From positions 1-37,589 of the forward strand of contig CAMIFA010000030.1 in assembly GCA_946221495.1 (NCBI GenBank): 37,589 nt of DNA. The letters run 5' to 3'. The notes beneath the pieces were generated by a model. That model was not told the DNA's origin. It searched no databases and saw only the letters and a program-made list of their open reading frames with translations. Position 1 is the stretch's first letter; each line of letters starts with the position of its first letter. Of this stretch, positions 24,549 to 33,442 are shown in pieces. Both the position numbers and the translations under genes were made by a program. This DNA is from an uncultured cyanobacterium (lineage in GTDB: Bacteria > Cyanobacteriota > Cyanobacteriia > Cyanobacteriales > Chroococcidiopsidaceae).

Positions 24549-26396
24549 ATGGAATTCGATTTGTCTCCGCTCTCGATATCCCTAAAAACAAGTGTCACGG
24601 CAACAATTATCACTTTTTTACTAGGAATTACCGCAGCTCGTTGGATGATGGAATATCGCGGCAAAGGTAAAGCACTAATTGACGGCTTATTTACCCTTCC
24701 CTTAGTTTTACCGCCAACTGTAGTTGGGTTCTTTCTACTGCTGCTGCTAGGCAAAAATAGTGTTTTTGGTCAATTGCTACATCAACTGGGTATCAGTGTA
24801 ATCTTCTCTTGGTGGGCAACAGTGATCGCGGCAACAGTGGTAGCTTTTCCCTTAATGTATAAAACAGCTCTGGGAGCTTTTACCCAAATTGATATTAATC
24901 TTCTTGATGCCGCCCGTACATTGGGAGCTTCTGAGTGGACTATATTCTGGAAAATTACTCTACCACTAGCTTGGTCAGGAATTATGGCTGGGACGATCCT
25001 AGCTTTTGCTCGTGCTTTAGGGGAATTTGGCGCAACTTTGATGCTGGCGGGAAATATCCCCGGACAAACGCAGACGATTCCGATTGCCATCTTTTTTGCT
25101 GCGGAAGCAGGGGAAATAAATCAGGCAATAAGCTGGGTACTAGTAATTGTGATCATTTCTCTAGCTGCAACGATGGGCTTAAATTATTGGTCTAACCAGC
25201 GCCAGACAAGAAGTGTAACTTTTGTTGATCGTCGGATATCTCAGTTACTTTTTACCTTAGTTGACACTATATCTAAACGTAAGACACAACGCCGACAAAA
25301 ATTTAGTTCTACGCTGTCTCCATCTCTGCACGTCGATATTCAAAAACAACTACCTAGTTGGAAGTTAGAAACCTCCTTCAGCATTAATATAGAACCCTTG
25401 GGAGTATTAGGTGCTTCTGGTGCAGGTAAAAGTATGTTACTGCGTTGCATCGCCGGATTAGAGACTCCTACACATGGTGAGATTGTGTTGCATGAAAAGA
25501 TCCTATTCGACGCGCAGCAAAAAATTAATCTTCCTAGTCGCGATCGCTCTATTGGTTTTGTATTTCAGAACTATGCCCTTTTTCCGCACTTAACAGTCTG
25601 GCAAAATATTGCCTTTGGCTTGCAATTACCTAAACCAGAACGCCATAAGCGCGTCCATGAACAAATCACAAAAATGCAACTACAAGGACTAGAAAACCGC
25701 TATCCTCAACAACTATCTGGTGGTCAACAGCAGCGAGTCGCTTTAGCTAGAGCTTTAGCTATTCAACCACAAGCCCTACTTTTAGATGAACCTTTTGCTG
25801 CTCTGGATACTCACTTACGTAGCCAGTTAGAAAAGCAGCTAATTCAAATCCTGACTAATTATCAAGGTGTGACGATTTTTGTCACCCACAACTTAGAAGA
25901 AGTCTACCGAATCTGCAAAAATCTTTTAGTTCTCTTTGAAGGCAAAACAGCAGCTTATGGTTCTAAAGAAAATATCTTCGAGCATCCTGCTACATTTACT
26001 GTTGCTCAACTCACAGGATGTAAAAACTTCTCTCGCGTTCGCATAGTTTCGCCCCAGCTAGTAGAAGCTGTAGATTGGAATTGCATTCTGCGTGTTATCG
26101 AGCCAATTCCTGACAATCTAGCTTATGTGGGTATTCGCGCTCACCATTTTTTATTTCCAGAATTACAAGGAGCAGAAATTACAACAGAAAATACTTTTCC
26201 TTGTTGGCTTGTGCAGACAAGCGAAACACCACACCGGATGACTCTTTATCTCAGTTTACATTATCCACCCGCTCATGCTAGTGACTATCAGTTACAAGCC
26301 GAGGTGTTTAAAGAAAAGTGGGCAATTCTCAAAGCCCGTCCTTTTCCTTGGTACATTTGTTTAGAGCCGCTACGGTTGTTTTGTATGCAAGAGTAG
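24549..26396 (+). CDS. modBC: Fused molybdate ABC transporter permease and ATPase (ModBC)
   Basis: One 615-aa chain joins the ModB permease and ModC ATPase. Residues 1 to about 215 hold five or so membrane helices and the coupling motif DAARTLGASEW, with LGEFGATLMLAG typical of ModB. A basic linker follows (about 220-260). The ATPase has Walker A GASGAGKS (288-295), Q-loop FVFQNYALFPHL, signature LSGGQ (389-393), Walker B ALLLDEPFAALD and the switch His in FVTHN. The last 120 residues hold a shortened regulatory region without a clear complete Mop/TOBE pair. I start it at ATG 24549 (MEFDLSPL) rather than TTG 24540. The fusion is known in cyanobacteria. It follows modA closely. Confidence 0.95.
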   Translation: MEFDLSPLSISLKTSVTATIITFLLGITAARWMMEYRGKGKALIDGLFTLPLVLPPTVVGFFLLLLLGKNSVFGQLLHQLGISVIFSWWATVIAATVVAFPLMYKTALGAFTQIDINLLDAARTLGASEWTIFWKITLPLAWSGIMAGTILAFARALGEFGATLMLAGNIPGQTQTIPIAIFFAAEAGEINQAISWVLVIVIISLAATMGLNYWSNQRQTRSVTFVDRRISQLLFTLVDTISKRKTQRRQKFSSTLSPSLHVDIQKQLPSWKLETSFSINIEPLGVLGASGAGKSMLLRCIAGLETPTHGEIVLHEKILFDAQQKINLPSRDRSIGFVFQNYALFPHLTVWQNIAFGLQLPKPERHKRVHEQITKMQLQGLENRYPQQLSGGQQQRVALARALAIQPQALLLDEPFAALDTHLRSQLEKQLIQILTNYQGVTIFVTHNLEEVYRICKNLLVLFEGKTAAYGSKENIFEHPATFTVAQLTGCKNFSRVRIVSPQLVEAVDWNCILRVIEPIPDNLAYVGIRAHHFLFPELQGAEITTENTFPCWLVQTSETPHRMTLYLSLHYPPAHASDYQLQAEVFKEKWAILKARPFPWYICLEPLRLFCMQE

Positions 26397-26548
26397 ATGG
26401 CCAAAGCAAAAGTTGGTTATGCTCTGCGTGGTGCAGGCGATCGCGTCGCGGGTTACTTTCATTCAAAAGAAAAGTAGGTCATTGGAGGGAAAACATGACC
26501 TACGAAAAATTGAAATATTTAATTACTGTGCCGGATTTGACGAAATAA
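26397..26548 (+). other. Two tiny ORFs after modBC
   Basis: An ATG directly abutting the modBC stop (26397) opens a 26-codon frame, MAKAKVGYALRGAGDRVAGY and six more residues, ending at 26477. A second ATG at 26495, with an excellent Shine-Dalgarno (GGAGGGA, spacing 6), opens a 17-codon frame, MTYEKLKYLITVPDLTK, ending at 26548. Neither is recognisable. They could be remnants of a downstream gene or a real short peptide; the strong ribosome binding site on so short a frame is the only notable point. Confidence 0.3.
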
Positions 26549-26672
26549 CTTCGCTTAAAAGGTAATTAGCAAAACACTCCCTAGCGAAAAAGAAAAGTAA
26601 GTTAAGCCTGTTACAACTGCTGCTGACTTAAGAAGGCGTATATTACACCTTCCCCATCAGCAATAAATTAAC

Positions 26673-27224
26673 TTACACAGACACCTTGACGCGATCATTA
26701 ACATGAACTCGCTCTTGCACTTGAGCTAACACTTTGGAGACGCTCTCTGGCAAAGTTTCCAAATCAGTTCTGCACTCTATTTCTGGGTTCAAGGGTGGCT
26801 CATAGGGATCGTCAATTCCTGTGAAGCTTTTAATTTCTCCTGCTCTCGCCCGCTTGTACAGTCCCTTTACGTCTCGCTGTTCACAAACTGCTAAGGGTGC
26901 ATTAACGAAAACTTCAACAAAGTCGCCAATGCGATGCCGCACTTCGTCACGGATGTTGCGGTAAGGGGAAATAGCAGAAACAATCACAATTACGCCGTTG
27001 CGGGTAAGTAGTTGAGCGACAAATCCAATTCGACGGATGTTCTCATCCCGATCTGCTTTACTAAAACCCAACCCCTTGGTGAGATTCTCGCGTACTACAT
27101 CGCCGTCTAGAACTTCAACTCTATATCCTTGTGCTATTAGTTCCTTTTCTACTGCTTGACTAATAGTGCTTTTGCCTGCACCACTTAGTCCGGTAAACCA
27201 CAGTGTCATTCCTTTCTGTTGCAT
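26673..27224 (-). CDS. cysC: Adenylylsulfate (APS) kinase
   Basis: CysC phosphorylates adenosine 5'-phosphosulfate to PAPS, the donor for sulfate reduction or sulfotransferases. The 183-aa product has the standard fold and length: P-loop GLSGAGKST (12-20), the APS-binding region LDGDVVREN (about 39-47), GLGFSKADRDENIRRIGFV, the DVKGLYKRARAGEIKSFTGIDDPYEPP lid region (two stretches, about 117-143), and a C-terminal helix. The start is the ATG at 27224. It is not fused to an ATP sulfurylase, and no other sulfur genes lie nearby. Downstream, GTAAGTTAA and TTAACTTAC arms lie around the gene's 3' end and a small GAAGG/CCTTC hairpin follows the stop. Confidence 0.96.
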   Translation of the reverse strand: MQQKGMTLWFTGLSGAGKSTISQAVEKELIAQGYRVEVLDGDVVRENLTKGLGFSKADRDENIRRIGFVAQLLTRNGVIVIVSAISPYRNIRDEVRHRIGDFVEVFVNAPLAVCEQRDVKGLYKRARAGEIKSFTGIDDPYEPPLNPEIECRTDLETLPESVSKVLAQVQERVHVNDRVKVSV

Positions 27225-28203
27225 TTTCTATTTAACCTCTAGTTTGTTGTAATTTGGATAAATTAAGATATCAGCAAGATATCAGCTACCTCTAGGTAGA
27301 CAGGGATAAAGAATTTTTTTGGCAAACACTTTACTTAATCCTAGTTATAGTTTTTCTTGACAAGGTTAAAAATTCAATTCTTTTTGAAGACAAAATGCAT
27401 TTGATAATTTAAATATTTGGTAATTTGTGATTTTGAAGTTTTAATTTCTGATAAAATCAAGCTGTAATTTTATTCTCAAGAGTGCAGGTTTGTTACTAAA
27501 TTTTATGTTTTAAATATCATACTTTTTACTTTAAGTAAAGTTGCTGCTAGAAGTTTTGATTTTTTAAGTGCAGCCAAATCCTTTAAATTATTACCATAAA
27601 ATCTTACAAAAGTTTTGTTAAATAAATCACTTTATATCAACTAGTATATTAACTTATCTTATACAAGGTATATGTTAAACAAATATATAGGGGGATTTCA
27701 GCTTGATTTGATCCTTTTTCTCAAGACTGCGTTCATGCTAACTTGAACACCTTAAAGATCAAAGTATTTACTGATGACTTAACACAATCTTCATAATGGA
27801 TTTTATTTGATGAAATTTTAGCTTAGTATTAAAAATGCGAACATCCTTGCTAAAATCATCTTGTAATATCACAAACACAGCCTTAAAAGTTTCATCTACT
27901 TAAGAGTTGACTGTAGTTGCCAATATAGTTAAGGCAGATAAATTTAATTTTATTAAACTGAGAAATACTTAAGGACAAAAGTAGATAGCTATAAATATCT
28001 AAATATTAGGTAACTTATAGTTTCTGTAATGCACAAATTAAGCATTTATCAGGATAAGTTGTAATTTTATTAACAAGCTAGGAAAAAGCCCACGTTATAC
28101 TGCTTGTAGTTAGTGTCGAGATCCGTCACTTCTAAAAAGTAATCGCACTGGGAATTGATTGTAGCAGTAGCGATCGCCTTAGTCAGAAATACAGAGGTTT
28201 GAA
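27225..28203. other. 979-bp AT-rich region without genes
   Basis: No ORF worth reporting on either strand between cysC and mnmE, which diverge from it. It is markedly AT-rich, with few HIP1 sites until the last 50 bases. Near cysC there are a tandem AGATATCAGC repeat (about 27267-27285) and CTACCT/AGGTAG arms (27286-27299) that might be an operator. No tRNA, CRISPR or clear transposon end is visible. Confidence 0.4.
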
Positions 28204-29574
28204 TTGACACAAGCTGGAACTATCGCCGCGATCGCTACTGCTGTTGTGCCGCAACAAGGTAGTGTTGGGATTGTGCGGTTATCAGGAGCCGAAGCAATGG
28301 CGATCGCCCAGCGCCTCTTTGATGCTCCTGGTCGTCAAGTTTGGGAAACTCACCGCATCCTCTACGGTTACATCCGTCATCCCCAGACGCAACAAATCAT
28401 TGATGAAGCACTGCTGTTAATTATGCAGGCTCCGCGCTCTTATACCCGTGAAGATGTAGTGGAATTTCATTGTCATGGGGGAATTATCGCTGTACAGCAG
28501 GTATTGCAACTATGTTTAGAACAGGGAGCAAAATTAGCTCAACCAGGAGAATTTACCCTGCGGGCGTTTTTGAATGGGCGGCTAGATTTAACTCAAGCGG
28601 AAAGTATTGCTGATTTAGTAGGAGCGCGATCGCCTCAAGCAGCGCAAAGTGCTTTAGCTGGGTTGCAGGGAAAATTAGCTCATCCAATCCGTCAGTTACG
28701 CGCCAGTTGCTTAGATATCTTGGCAGAAATTGAAGCTCGGATCGATTTTGAGGAAGATTTACCCCCGTTGGATCTTAATGTTATTAAAACACAAATTACT
28801 CAATTATTAATCCAAGCCAGCAAAATTATGGCGACAGCAGATAAAGGTGAACTACTACGAACTGGATTAAAAGTAGCGATTGTCGGTCGTCCGAATGTGG
28901 GGAAGTCGAGTTTGTTGAATGCTTGGAGTCGGAGCGATCGCGCTATTGTCACAGACTTGCCTGGTACTACCCGCGATATCGTGGAATCTCAGTTAGTAGT
29001 GGGGGGGATTCCAGTGCAAGTGCTGGATACAGCTGGCATTAGAGCAACAGCCGATTTTGTAGAAAAGATTGGTGTAGAGCGATCGCTTTCTAGCGCCGCT
29101 TCAGCTGACTTAGTATTACTCACAATTGATGCTACTGCTGGTTGGACGACAGCAGATCAAGAGATATACGCACAAGTGCAGCACCGTTCCTTAATTTTAG
29201 TGATCAACAAAATCGACTTAGCATCCGTAGAATCATTGTTTTACCCAGCTGACATTAGCCACGTTGTCACCACTGCTGCCGCTTACAATCAAGGTATTGA
29301 AGACCTAGAAAAAGCCATATTGGAAATAGTGCAGACAAGTAAAATCCAAGCGGCTGATATGGATTTAGCAATTAACCAACGCCAAGCAGCAGCTTTAATC
29401 AGAGCTAAAACATCGCTGGAACAAGTGCAAGAAACTATTACCCAACAGTTACCTCTTGACTTTTGGACAATTGATCTAAGAGGAGCAATTCAAGCACTAG
29501 GAGAAATTACTGGCGAAGAAGTGACAGAATCAGTGCTAGATAAAATTTTTAGCTCTTTTTGCATTGGAAAATAG
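28204..29574 (+). CDS. mnmE: tRNA modification GTPase MnmE
   Basis: MnmE (TrmE), with MnmG, builds the carboxymethylaminomethyl group on wobble U34 of certain tRNAs. The 456-aa product shows all family parts: the N-terminal folate-binding domain with GSVGIVRLSG and YGYIRHP, the helical middle domain with GEFTLRAFLNGRLDLTQAE, the G-domain with G1 GRPNVGKS (228-235), DLPGTTRDIVE, DTAGIR and NKID, and the invariant C-terminal CIGK. The start is a TTG at 28204 (MTQAGTIAA): AGAGG lies seven bases upstream and there is no ATG between the upstream stop at 28182 and the conserved N-terminus. It stands alone after the AT-rich gap. Certain. Confidence 0.97.
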   Translation: MTQAGTIAAIATAVVPQQGSVGIVRLSGAEAMAIAQRLFDAPGRQVWETHRILYGYIRHPQTQQIIDEALLLIMQAPRSYTREDVVEFHCHGGIIAVQQVLQLCLEQGAKLAQPGEFTLRAFLNGRLDLTQAESIADLVGARSPQAAQSALAGLQGKLAHPIRQLRASCLDILAEIEARIDFEEDLPPLDLNVIKTQITQLLIQASKIMATADKGELLRTGLKVAIVGRPNVGKSSLLNAWSRSDRAIVTDLPGTTRDIVESQLVVGGIPVQVLDTAGIRATADFVEKIGVERSLSSAASADLVLLTIDATAGWTTADQEIYAQVQHRSLILVINKIDLASVESLFYPADISHVVTTAAAYNQGIEDLEKAILEIVQTSKIQAADMDLAINQRQAAALIRAKTSLEQVQETITQQLPLDFWTIDLRGAIQALGEITGEEVTESVLDKIFSSFCIGK

Positions 29575-29830
29575 TTTAATTACTTTGACTTCATAAAACA
29601 GCCGCTCGTAAGTAGCAATACACTAGAACTTACTTAGTCTATAGAACCGATTTATGATCTCATCGATTGGACAAGCGCTTCAGCATCAATCGGAGATTTT
29701 TCTGGCTCCACTATTGACGGTATTGATAACTTTCGCTCGTAAATCGTAGCTGTACGAAGGCATTTTATGGTTAATTTTACTAGACTTTTAATGTAATGCT
29801 ATATTTCTCCAATTACGAGGATCTGAGAAT

Positions 29831-30280
29831 TTATCGTTCCTCTTGCTTATCTAAGAAACTTGGGAATGGCTGCTTACTTGAAGTCCCTGTTGGCAATTGA
29901 TTACGCAAAAGCACTAAAGGAATACTCAGCATTCCTAGAATCATCACGACTCCAGTTATTAGCCAAACGAATAATTGATTTGGGCGATAGTCTCCGCGCT
30001 CAATTTGCCAGAAAACTTGGTTATAGCGTAAGGCTGCTAAGCCAATAACAACAATGCCAACAACTACCAAAGAAACACCAAGATTCTCAGAGTTAAAAAG
30101 CGAATTATTGGGAGTATCCTGCTGAGTAACAGCAGTTTGGAGTTGACGCAGAAATAAACCAAATCGCGCGATCGCAAAACCAAATCCAATCAATGCAATA
30201 GAAGTCCGCAGCCAAGCTAAGAAAGTGCGCTCGTTTGCTTGATGTTCCCTTTGACGATCAACTTGAGGTTGTTTATTCAC
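29831..30280 (-). CDS. DUF202-domain membrane protein (YidH type)
   Basis: A 149-aa inner-membrane protein of the DUF202 family, whose function is unknown. The hallmark is near the N-terminus: HQANERTFLAWLRTSIALIG (about residues 13-32), leading into the first helix. Two further membrane helices follow (about 68-85 LGVSLVVVGIVVIGLAAL and about 105-127 VWLITGVVMILGMLSIPLVL). A short polar tail ends in DKQEER. The start is GTG at 30280, which overlaps the end of the upstream hydrolase-like gene by 8 bases, so the two are likely translated together. Other membrane topologies are possible, but three helices fit the family. Confidence 0.92.
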   Translation of the reverse strand: MNKQPQVDRQREHQANERTFLAWLRTSIALIGFGFAIARFGLFLRQLQTAVTQQDTPNNSLFNSENLGVSLVVVGIVVIGLAALRYNQVFWQIERGDYRPNQLFVWLITGVVMILGMLSIPLVLLRNQLPTGTSSKQPFPSFLDKQEER

Positions 30281-31298
30281 TACTGGTAACGTCGTTGGGT
30301 TTTTGCATTGACCAAATAGGAAGTTGATTGACCTTTTGTAAAGTTAAATCTACATATCTTATACCATTTGCCCTAGCGACATTTTCCCCAAAATAGCCTT
30401 GAGAGCCATCATGCTCGTGGGAACCCGTCATAACTGCTTCATAACGCCCCTGTTGTAGAGCTTGATTGAACGGGGAAGCAAATGTCAACGGCCAACGCGA
30501 GGGAAATACTATGTTGCCTATATTATCAACCCAGTCGCGACTGCCCCAGAGATGATAGACACTCTGAGCTGAATCAAAGCCATTAACACCATTAAAAACA
30601 CCACCAACCGAAACTACAGTAATCTCAGCATTTAGCCATTCATCCAGATAGTCAGTAGCACCTAGCGCAACTTGTCCACCACCGCTAGTACCAATAAGAA
30701 TAAGTTTTAGGGGTTGATTTGATCGCGGTATGGGATATGCTGCATTCATCCGCTCAATAATCGCACTGGCAATTCCTCGGTTGTAAACTGGACCATAACG
30801 CTCGTCAGCAGAAATCGCAAATCGCCAGAGATTGCGGATTTTAATTAATACGTTAGCTACGCCTAGCCAGCCTTCTGCTTGATTCGCAAAACTCCATAAA
30901 GGAGCCAGTAAGCGCTCTCCGCCTAGACTTTCGTTAGCTGCTGAGTAGGGGAAAACATCGTCAACAATTACACATTGAGGGCGATCGCGCTTTAAACCCT
31001 GCAAAAAGCTTTCTTCTCCTTCAGTCAATTCATCAGTAGAAAAATCTCCTACGCCCGTTAAAAAAATAACGTAACAATTTATTGCCTTTTTAGCAGGATT
31101 TGAGTTATTGCTAGGTGGTAGTTGCTTTGGCTCGTTTTTCTTAAAACCTAGAATTTCCGAGCCTTGTGATAGCCACCAGACCAAAGTGCCTATTGGCGAG
31201 AGTGTTCCCCAAACAAGGAGGATGATTCCTGCTAGGATCAGAAGTTTTAAGCTACCGCCTCGTAGCCACTGAAGTATCCGTTCAATTAACCTAATCAT
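30273..31298 (-). CDS. Membrane-anchored alpha/beta-hydrolase-like protein
   Basis: The 341-aa product has one N-terminal membrane helix (about residues 17-38, LLILAGIILLVWGTLSPIG) and a soluble domain that starts at INCYVIFLTGVGDFSTDE, a first beta-strand with a glycine turn. LILIGTSGGGQVALG (about residue 200) has the GxSxG nucleophile elbow of alpha/beta hydrolases. A candidate catalytic His lies in GSHEHDG near the C-terminus, with Asp candidates around DSAQSVYHLWGSRDWVD. This pattern is seen in cyanobacterial proteins annotated only as hypothetical; substrate unknown. It overlaps the DUF202 gene downstream, which suggests a joint membrane function. Start ATG 31298. Confidence 0.75.
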   Translation of the reverse strand: MIRLIERILQWLRGGSLKLLILAGIILLVWGTLSPIGTLVWWLSQGSEILGFKKNEPKQLPPSNNSNPAKKAINCYVIFLTGVGDFSTDELTEGEESFLQGLKRDRPQCVIVDDVFPYSAANESLGGERLLAPLWSFANQAEGWLGVANVLIKIRNLWRFAISADERYGPVYNRGIASAIIERMNAAYPIPRSNQPLKLILIGTSGGGQVALGATDYLDEWLNAEITVVSVGGVFNGVNGFDSAQSVYHLWGSRDWVDNIGNIVFPSRWPLTFASPFNQALQQGRYEAVMTGSHEHDGSQGYFGENVARANGIRYVDLTLQKVNQLPIWSMQKPNDVTSSE

Positions 31299-31424
31299 GC
31301 AATAATATTTTGATGCTTCATAGTATTAACAGCCAAAAAAAACATTGCTTTTTTATTGTTTCTTGTATAAGAAAAATATCATATTAGAGTTGTTATTAAT
31401 AATTATTAGTAGCGGAGATTGAGC

Positions 31425-31991
31425 GTGAGTGCTAGGAATTCAAAATTGAACTTGGGTACAACTCTGAGAGAAGCACTCACATTAGATGCAAATTTTTATG
31501 AACATACTCCCAATACTCCTAGAAGTCGTCGATTAGCTCGAACAATTGTGATTTTAGCAGCAGTGTCTAACACTTTAGGTAGTGCATTCATCTTATTAAT
31601 TAACCGAGTCACGCTGCCGATGCTGTTTTTAGCACTTGTGATTAATGGCATTGGTGTGGTGTTAGGCTACTATTTCTGGACTTTAACAATTTGGAAAATA
31701 GGTGATTGGTTCAAACCAAATCATGTTACTTACAGAGAACTGCTGATCCCTATTGGTTTTGCTTATGCACCTCAAGTGCTGAACTTTTTAACACTAATTC
31801 CCTTATTAGGACGACCGATTCAACTAATATTAGCCGCCTGGAGTTTACTAGCTGTGATTGTTGCAGTCCGTCAAGGTTTAGATATAAACCCTCCTTGGGC
31901 TGCTTTAATCTGTCTAATAGGCTGGCCTTTAATTCAAGTAGCGATCGGCTTTTTGCAAGTCTATGAGCAGACACTTATGAGAAGTATTTGA
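31425..31991 (+). CDS. Yip1-like integral membrane protein
   Basis: The product of about 188 aa has a polar N-terminus (SARNSKLNLGTTLREALTLD, then FYEHTPNTPRSRRLA) and four to five hydrophobic helices: TIVILAAVSNTLGSAFILLI, LFLALVINGIGVVLGYYFW, LIPIGFAYAPQVLNFLTLIP, LILAAWSLLAVIVAVRQGL and a last one. The layout and the conserved FAYAPQ-L stretch resemble the Yip1 domain family, which in bacteria has no fixed role. I prefer the GTG at 31425 because GGAG lies seven bases upstream; a TTG at 31419 would be too close to it. It is divergent from the hydrolase gene. Confidence 0.75.
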   Translation: MSARNSKLNLGTTLREALTLDANFYEHTPNTPRSRRLARTIVILAAVSNTLGSAFILLINRVTLPMLFLALVINGIGVVLGYYFWTLTIWKIGDWFKPNHVTYRELLIPIGFAYAPQVLNFLTLIPLLGRPIQLILAAWSLLAVIVAVRQGLDINPPWAALICLIGWPLIQVAIGFLQVYEQTLMRSI

Positions 31992-32162
31992 GAATTGCAG
32001 AAAGCGGTTATGGCGCTTTTACATGAGCCATTAAATCAAGATGTCTGGCATCGCCTTCTTTGTGCTTGCTGTTACATAGGCTGAGCGCACATCTAATTCT
32101 GGAAGACCATAGCAACTATCTAATAGCCGTCGCAGAGATGCCTGTCGCTCACATTGGTCAGA
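31992..32162. other. Spacer before the IS1 relic
   Basis: No intact gene. It may contain further, unrecognisable transposase debris, since stops occur in all plus-strand frames. The whole gap 31992-32784 is occupied by relics, a MITE and a palindrome. Confidence 0.35.
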
Positions 32163-32196
32163 GTGTTCCTTGGAGATCGTCGTTCTCGTTAATCAG

Positions 32197-32289
32197 CAGG
32201 ACTTACGCACACTCTAAGAATACTTGGCGTTCTTGGCGTTTTGGCGGTTCGATAAATAAAGCTCTTGAGCTATTTTTGCGTAAGTCCTG
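32197..32289. mobile_element. MITE copy 2 (93 bp) with 5-bp target duplication
   Basis: CAGGACTTACGCA (32197-32209) and TGCGTAAGTCCTG (32277-32289) are perfect 13-bp inverted repeats. The direct repeat ATCAG flanks it (32192-32196 and 32290-32294). The core includes CTTGGCG...GGCGGTTCGAT, also found at 14209-14266. It is inserted in the IS1-family relic. Same ends as the copy at 23384-23554. No coding capacity. Confidence 0.9.
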
Positions 32290-32434
32290 ATCAGTAAAGC
32301 TGCTGTGGCAATCCTTACCTGCGGCTGATCGACAGTGCGCTATCTGTGCCACCGACTTTTGGCAGGCGTACGAGCAGGTACTACCCGGTAAAAGACATCG
32401 AGCTAGCCGACACTCTCCGCGCGTCGTCCAAGGC

Positions 32435-32457
32435 ATCCCAGCGTCGAACGCTGGGAT
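32435..32457. repeat. Perfect 10-bp palindrome inside the IS1 relic
   Basis: ATCCCAGCGT (32435-32444), loop CGA, ACGCTGGGAT (32448-32457). It lies where the transposase reading is interrupted and shifted, so it looks inserted. In size and shape it resembles the palindromes at 17885-17911 and 16879-16895, though its sequence differs. Confidence 0.7.
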
Positions 32458-32784
32458 TGCCGACGTGCCTTTTCAAAAAGTAGGAGAGGACACGGCGGTT
32501 CAACAACACCTTACGGCAAAGACTGGAGCGATTAGTTCGTCAAACCTTATCCCAGAATATGAGCAATCATATTGGAGCTATTTGGTACTTTCTGCATCAC
32601 TATAATACTTCTCTTCGCTCTTAACCATTACTACCCTTAGATTAAGTTTTGCTTCTACTTGCTGCTAATTGTGTTGTGCTTCATTAGTAAAATTAGCTGG
32701 AGAAGCAATTTTATTTAAAATTTCTAGTGTTGTGTGCATAAAATAAATAATAGAAATTTTCTAATTTATGCTCACTTATTTTTA

Positions 32785-33147
32785 TTATCCATTCTTTAAT
32801 TTCATATAACTCAACAGCCAATTCGCTGCTGTTGCTCGTCGAGTTTGTCGAGGACCAAACTCACCTACTTTGTAACCTTTAAATCCCATTTCCTTCAATA
32901 ATTGTTTATTTTCTGGAGGAATTGAACGAGTTAGTTTTACCGTCGCGGGACGACTCTCAATAAAATTTGGTGGCTGCGGATACTCTTGCCATTCTGATGC
33001 TACATCTGTTGTATCCCATAAAGCAGTTGATTCGTCATAGCGATATCCCAAGCAGTACCAGACAAGCTGGTTCACTGTAGTATCATCAATTTCATCGTTG
33101 AGAATTGCCCAAATTGTTTCTGTATTGAGTAGCGGTAAGTTAGACAT
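32785..33147 (-). CDS. DUF1823 family protein
   Basis: A 120-aa protein that matches the DUF1823 family, conserved across cyanobacteria and chloroplast-bearing organisms and without a known function. Recognisable conserved stretches are LNTETIWAILNDEIDDTTVN, LVWYCLGYRYD, PPNFIESRPATVKLTRSIPP, LLKEMGFKGYKVGEFGPRQT and RRATAANWLLSYM. It is soluble, with no signal peptide or membrane segment. The start is the ATG at 33147 (MSNLPLLN). It is a single gene, convergent with the transposon relic and divergent from the acidic low-complexity gene. Identification is from memory of the family. Confidence 0.85.
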   Translation of the reverse strand: MSNLPLLNTETIWAILNDEIDDTTVNQLVWYCLGYRYDESTALWDTTDVASEWQEYPQPPNFIESRPATVKLTRSIPPENKQLLKEMGFKGYKVGEFGPRQTRRATAANWLLSYMKLKNG

Positions 33148-33442
33148 GATATTTTGTTACTAGGGTTAGCGAAATTAATTTATTAATATAATGCAGTTTT
33201 AGAGTGGCTGGTATTGATATAGCAATAGCTATGGTGCGTTATTAATAAATTGAGTAATTAAGCTTTTCTTCATTATTCCTAATCAGGTTTAAATTTTCAC
33301 TGAGATGACACTAAATAATATATTTATGGGTATTTTATTTATGTCTATTGATAGAGATATGGTCAATTTCACTGTGACAAACTACCAAAATAGGGCTTAG
33401 TTAAATAAAAAATATTCTCCATTAGCTCTATGGGGGGAAACT
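33148..33442. other. AT-rich spacer
   Basis: About 295 bases between the divergent DUF1823 and Asp/Arg-rich genes. I see no ORF or RNA gene. The plus-strand ribosome binding site GGGGGG lies directly before 33443. Confidence 0.4.

Larger units (their letters stand above)
32163..32624 (+). pseudogene. IS1-family transposase remnant
   Basis: The plus strand encodes pieces of an IS1-type (InsB) transposase. Up to 32196 the frame reads VFLGDRRSR and a TAA. After a MITE (32197-32289) the same frame resumes with VKLLWQSLPAADRQCAICAT, then DFWQAYEQVLPGKRHRA, the IS1 catalytic region. A palindrome insertion at 32435-32457 breaks this. In another frame, from about 32490, the end of the transposase reads RFNNTLRQRLERLVRQTLS, then NHIGAIWYFLHHYN and a stop at 32622-32624. 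If the MITE plus one ATCAG copy is removed, the reading frame across the insertion is continuous except for one TAA. N-terminal zinc-finger part not found. Confidence 0.75.
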
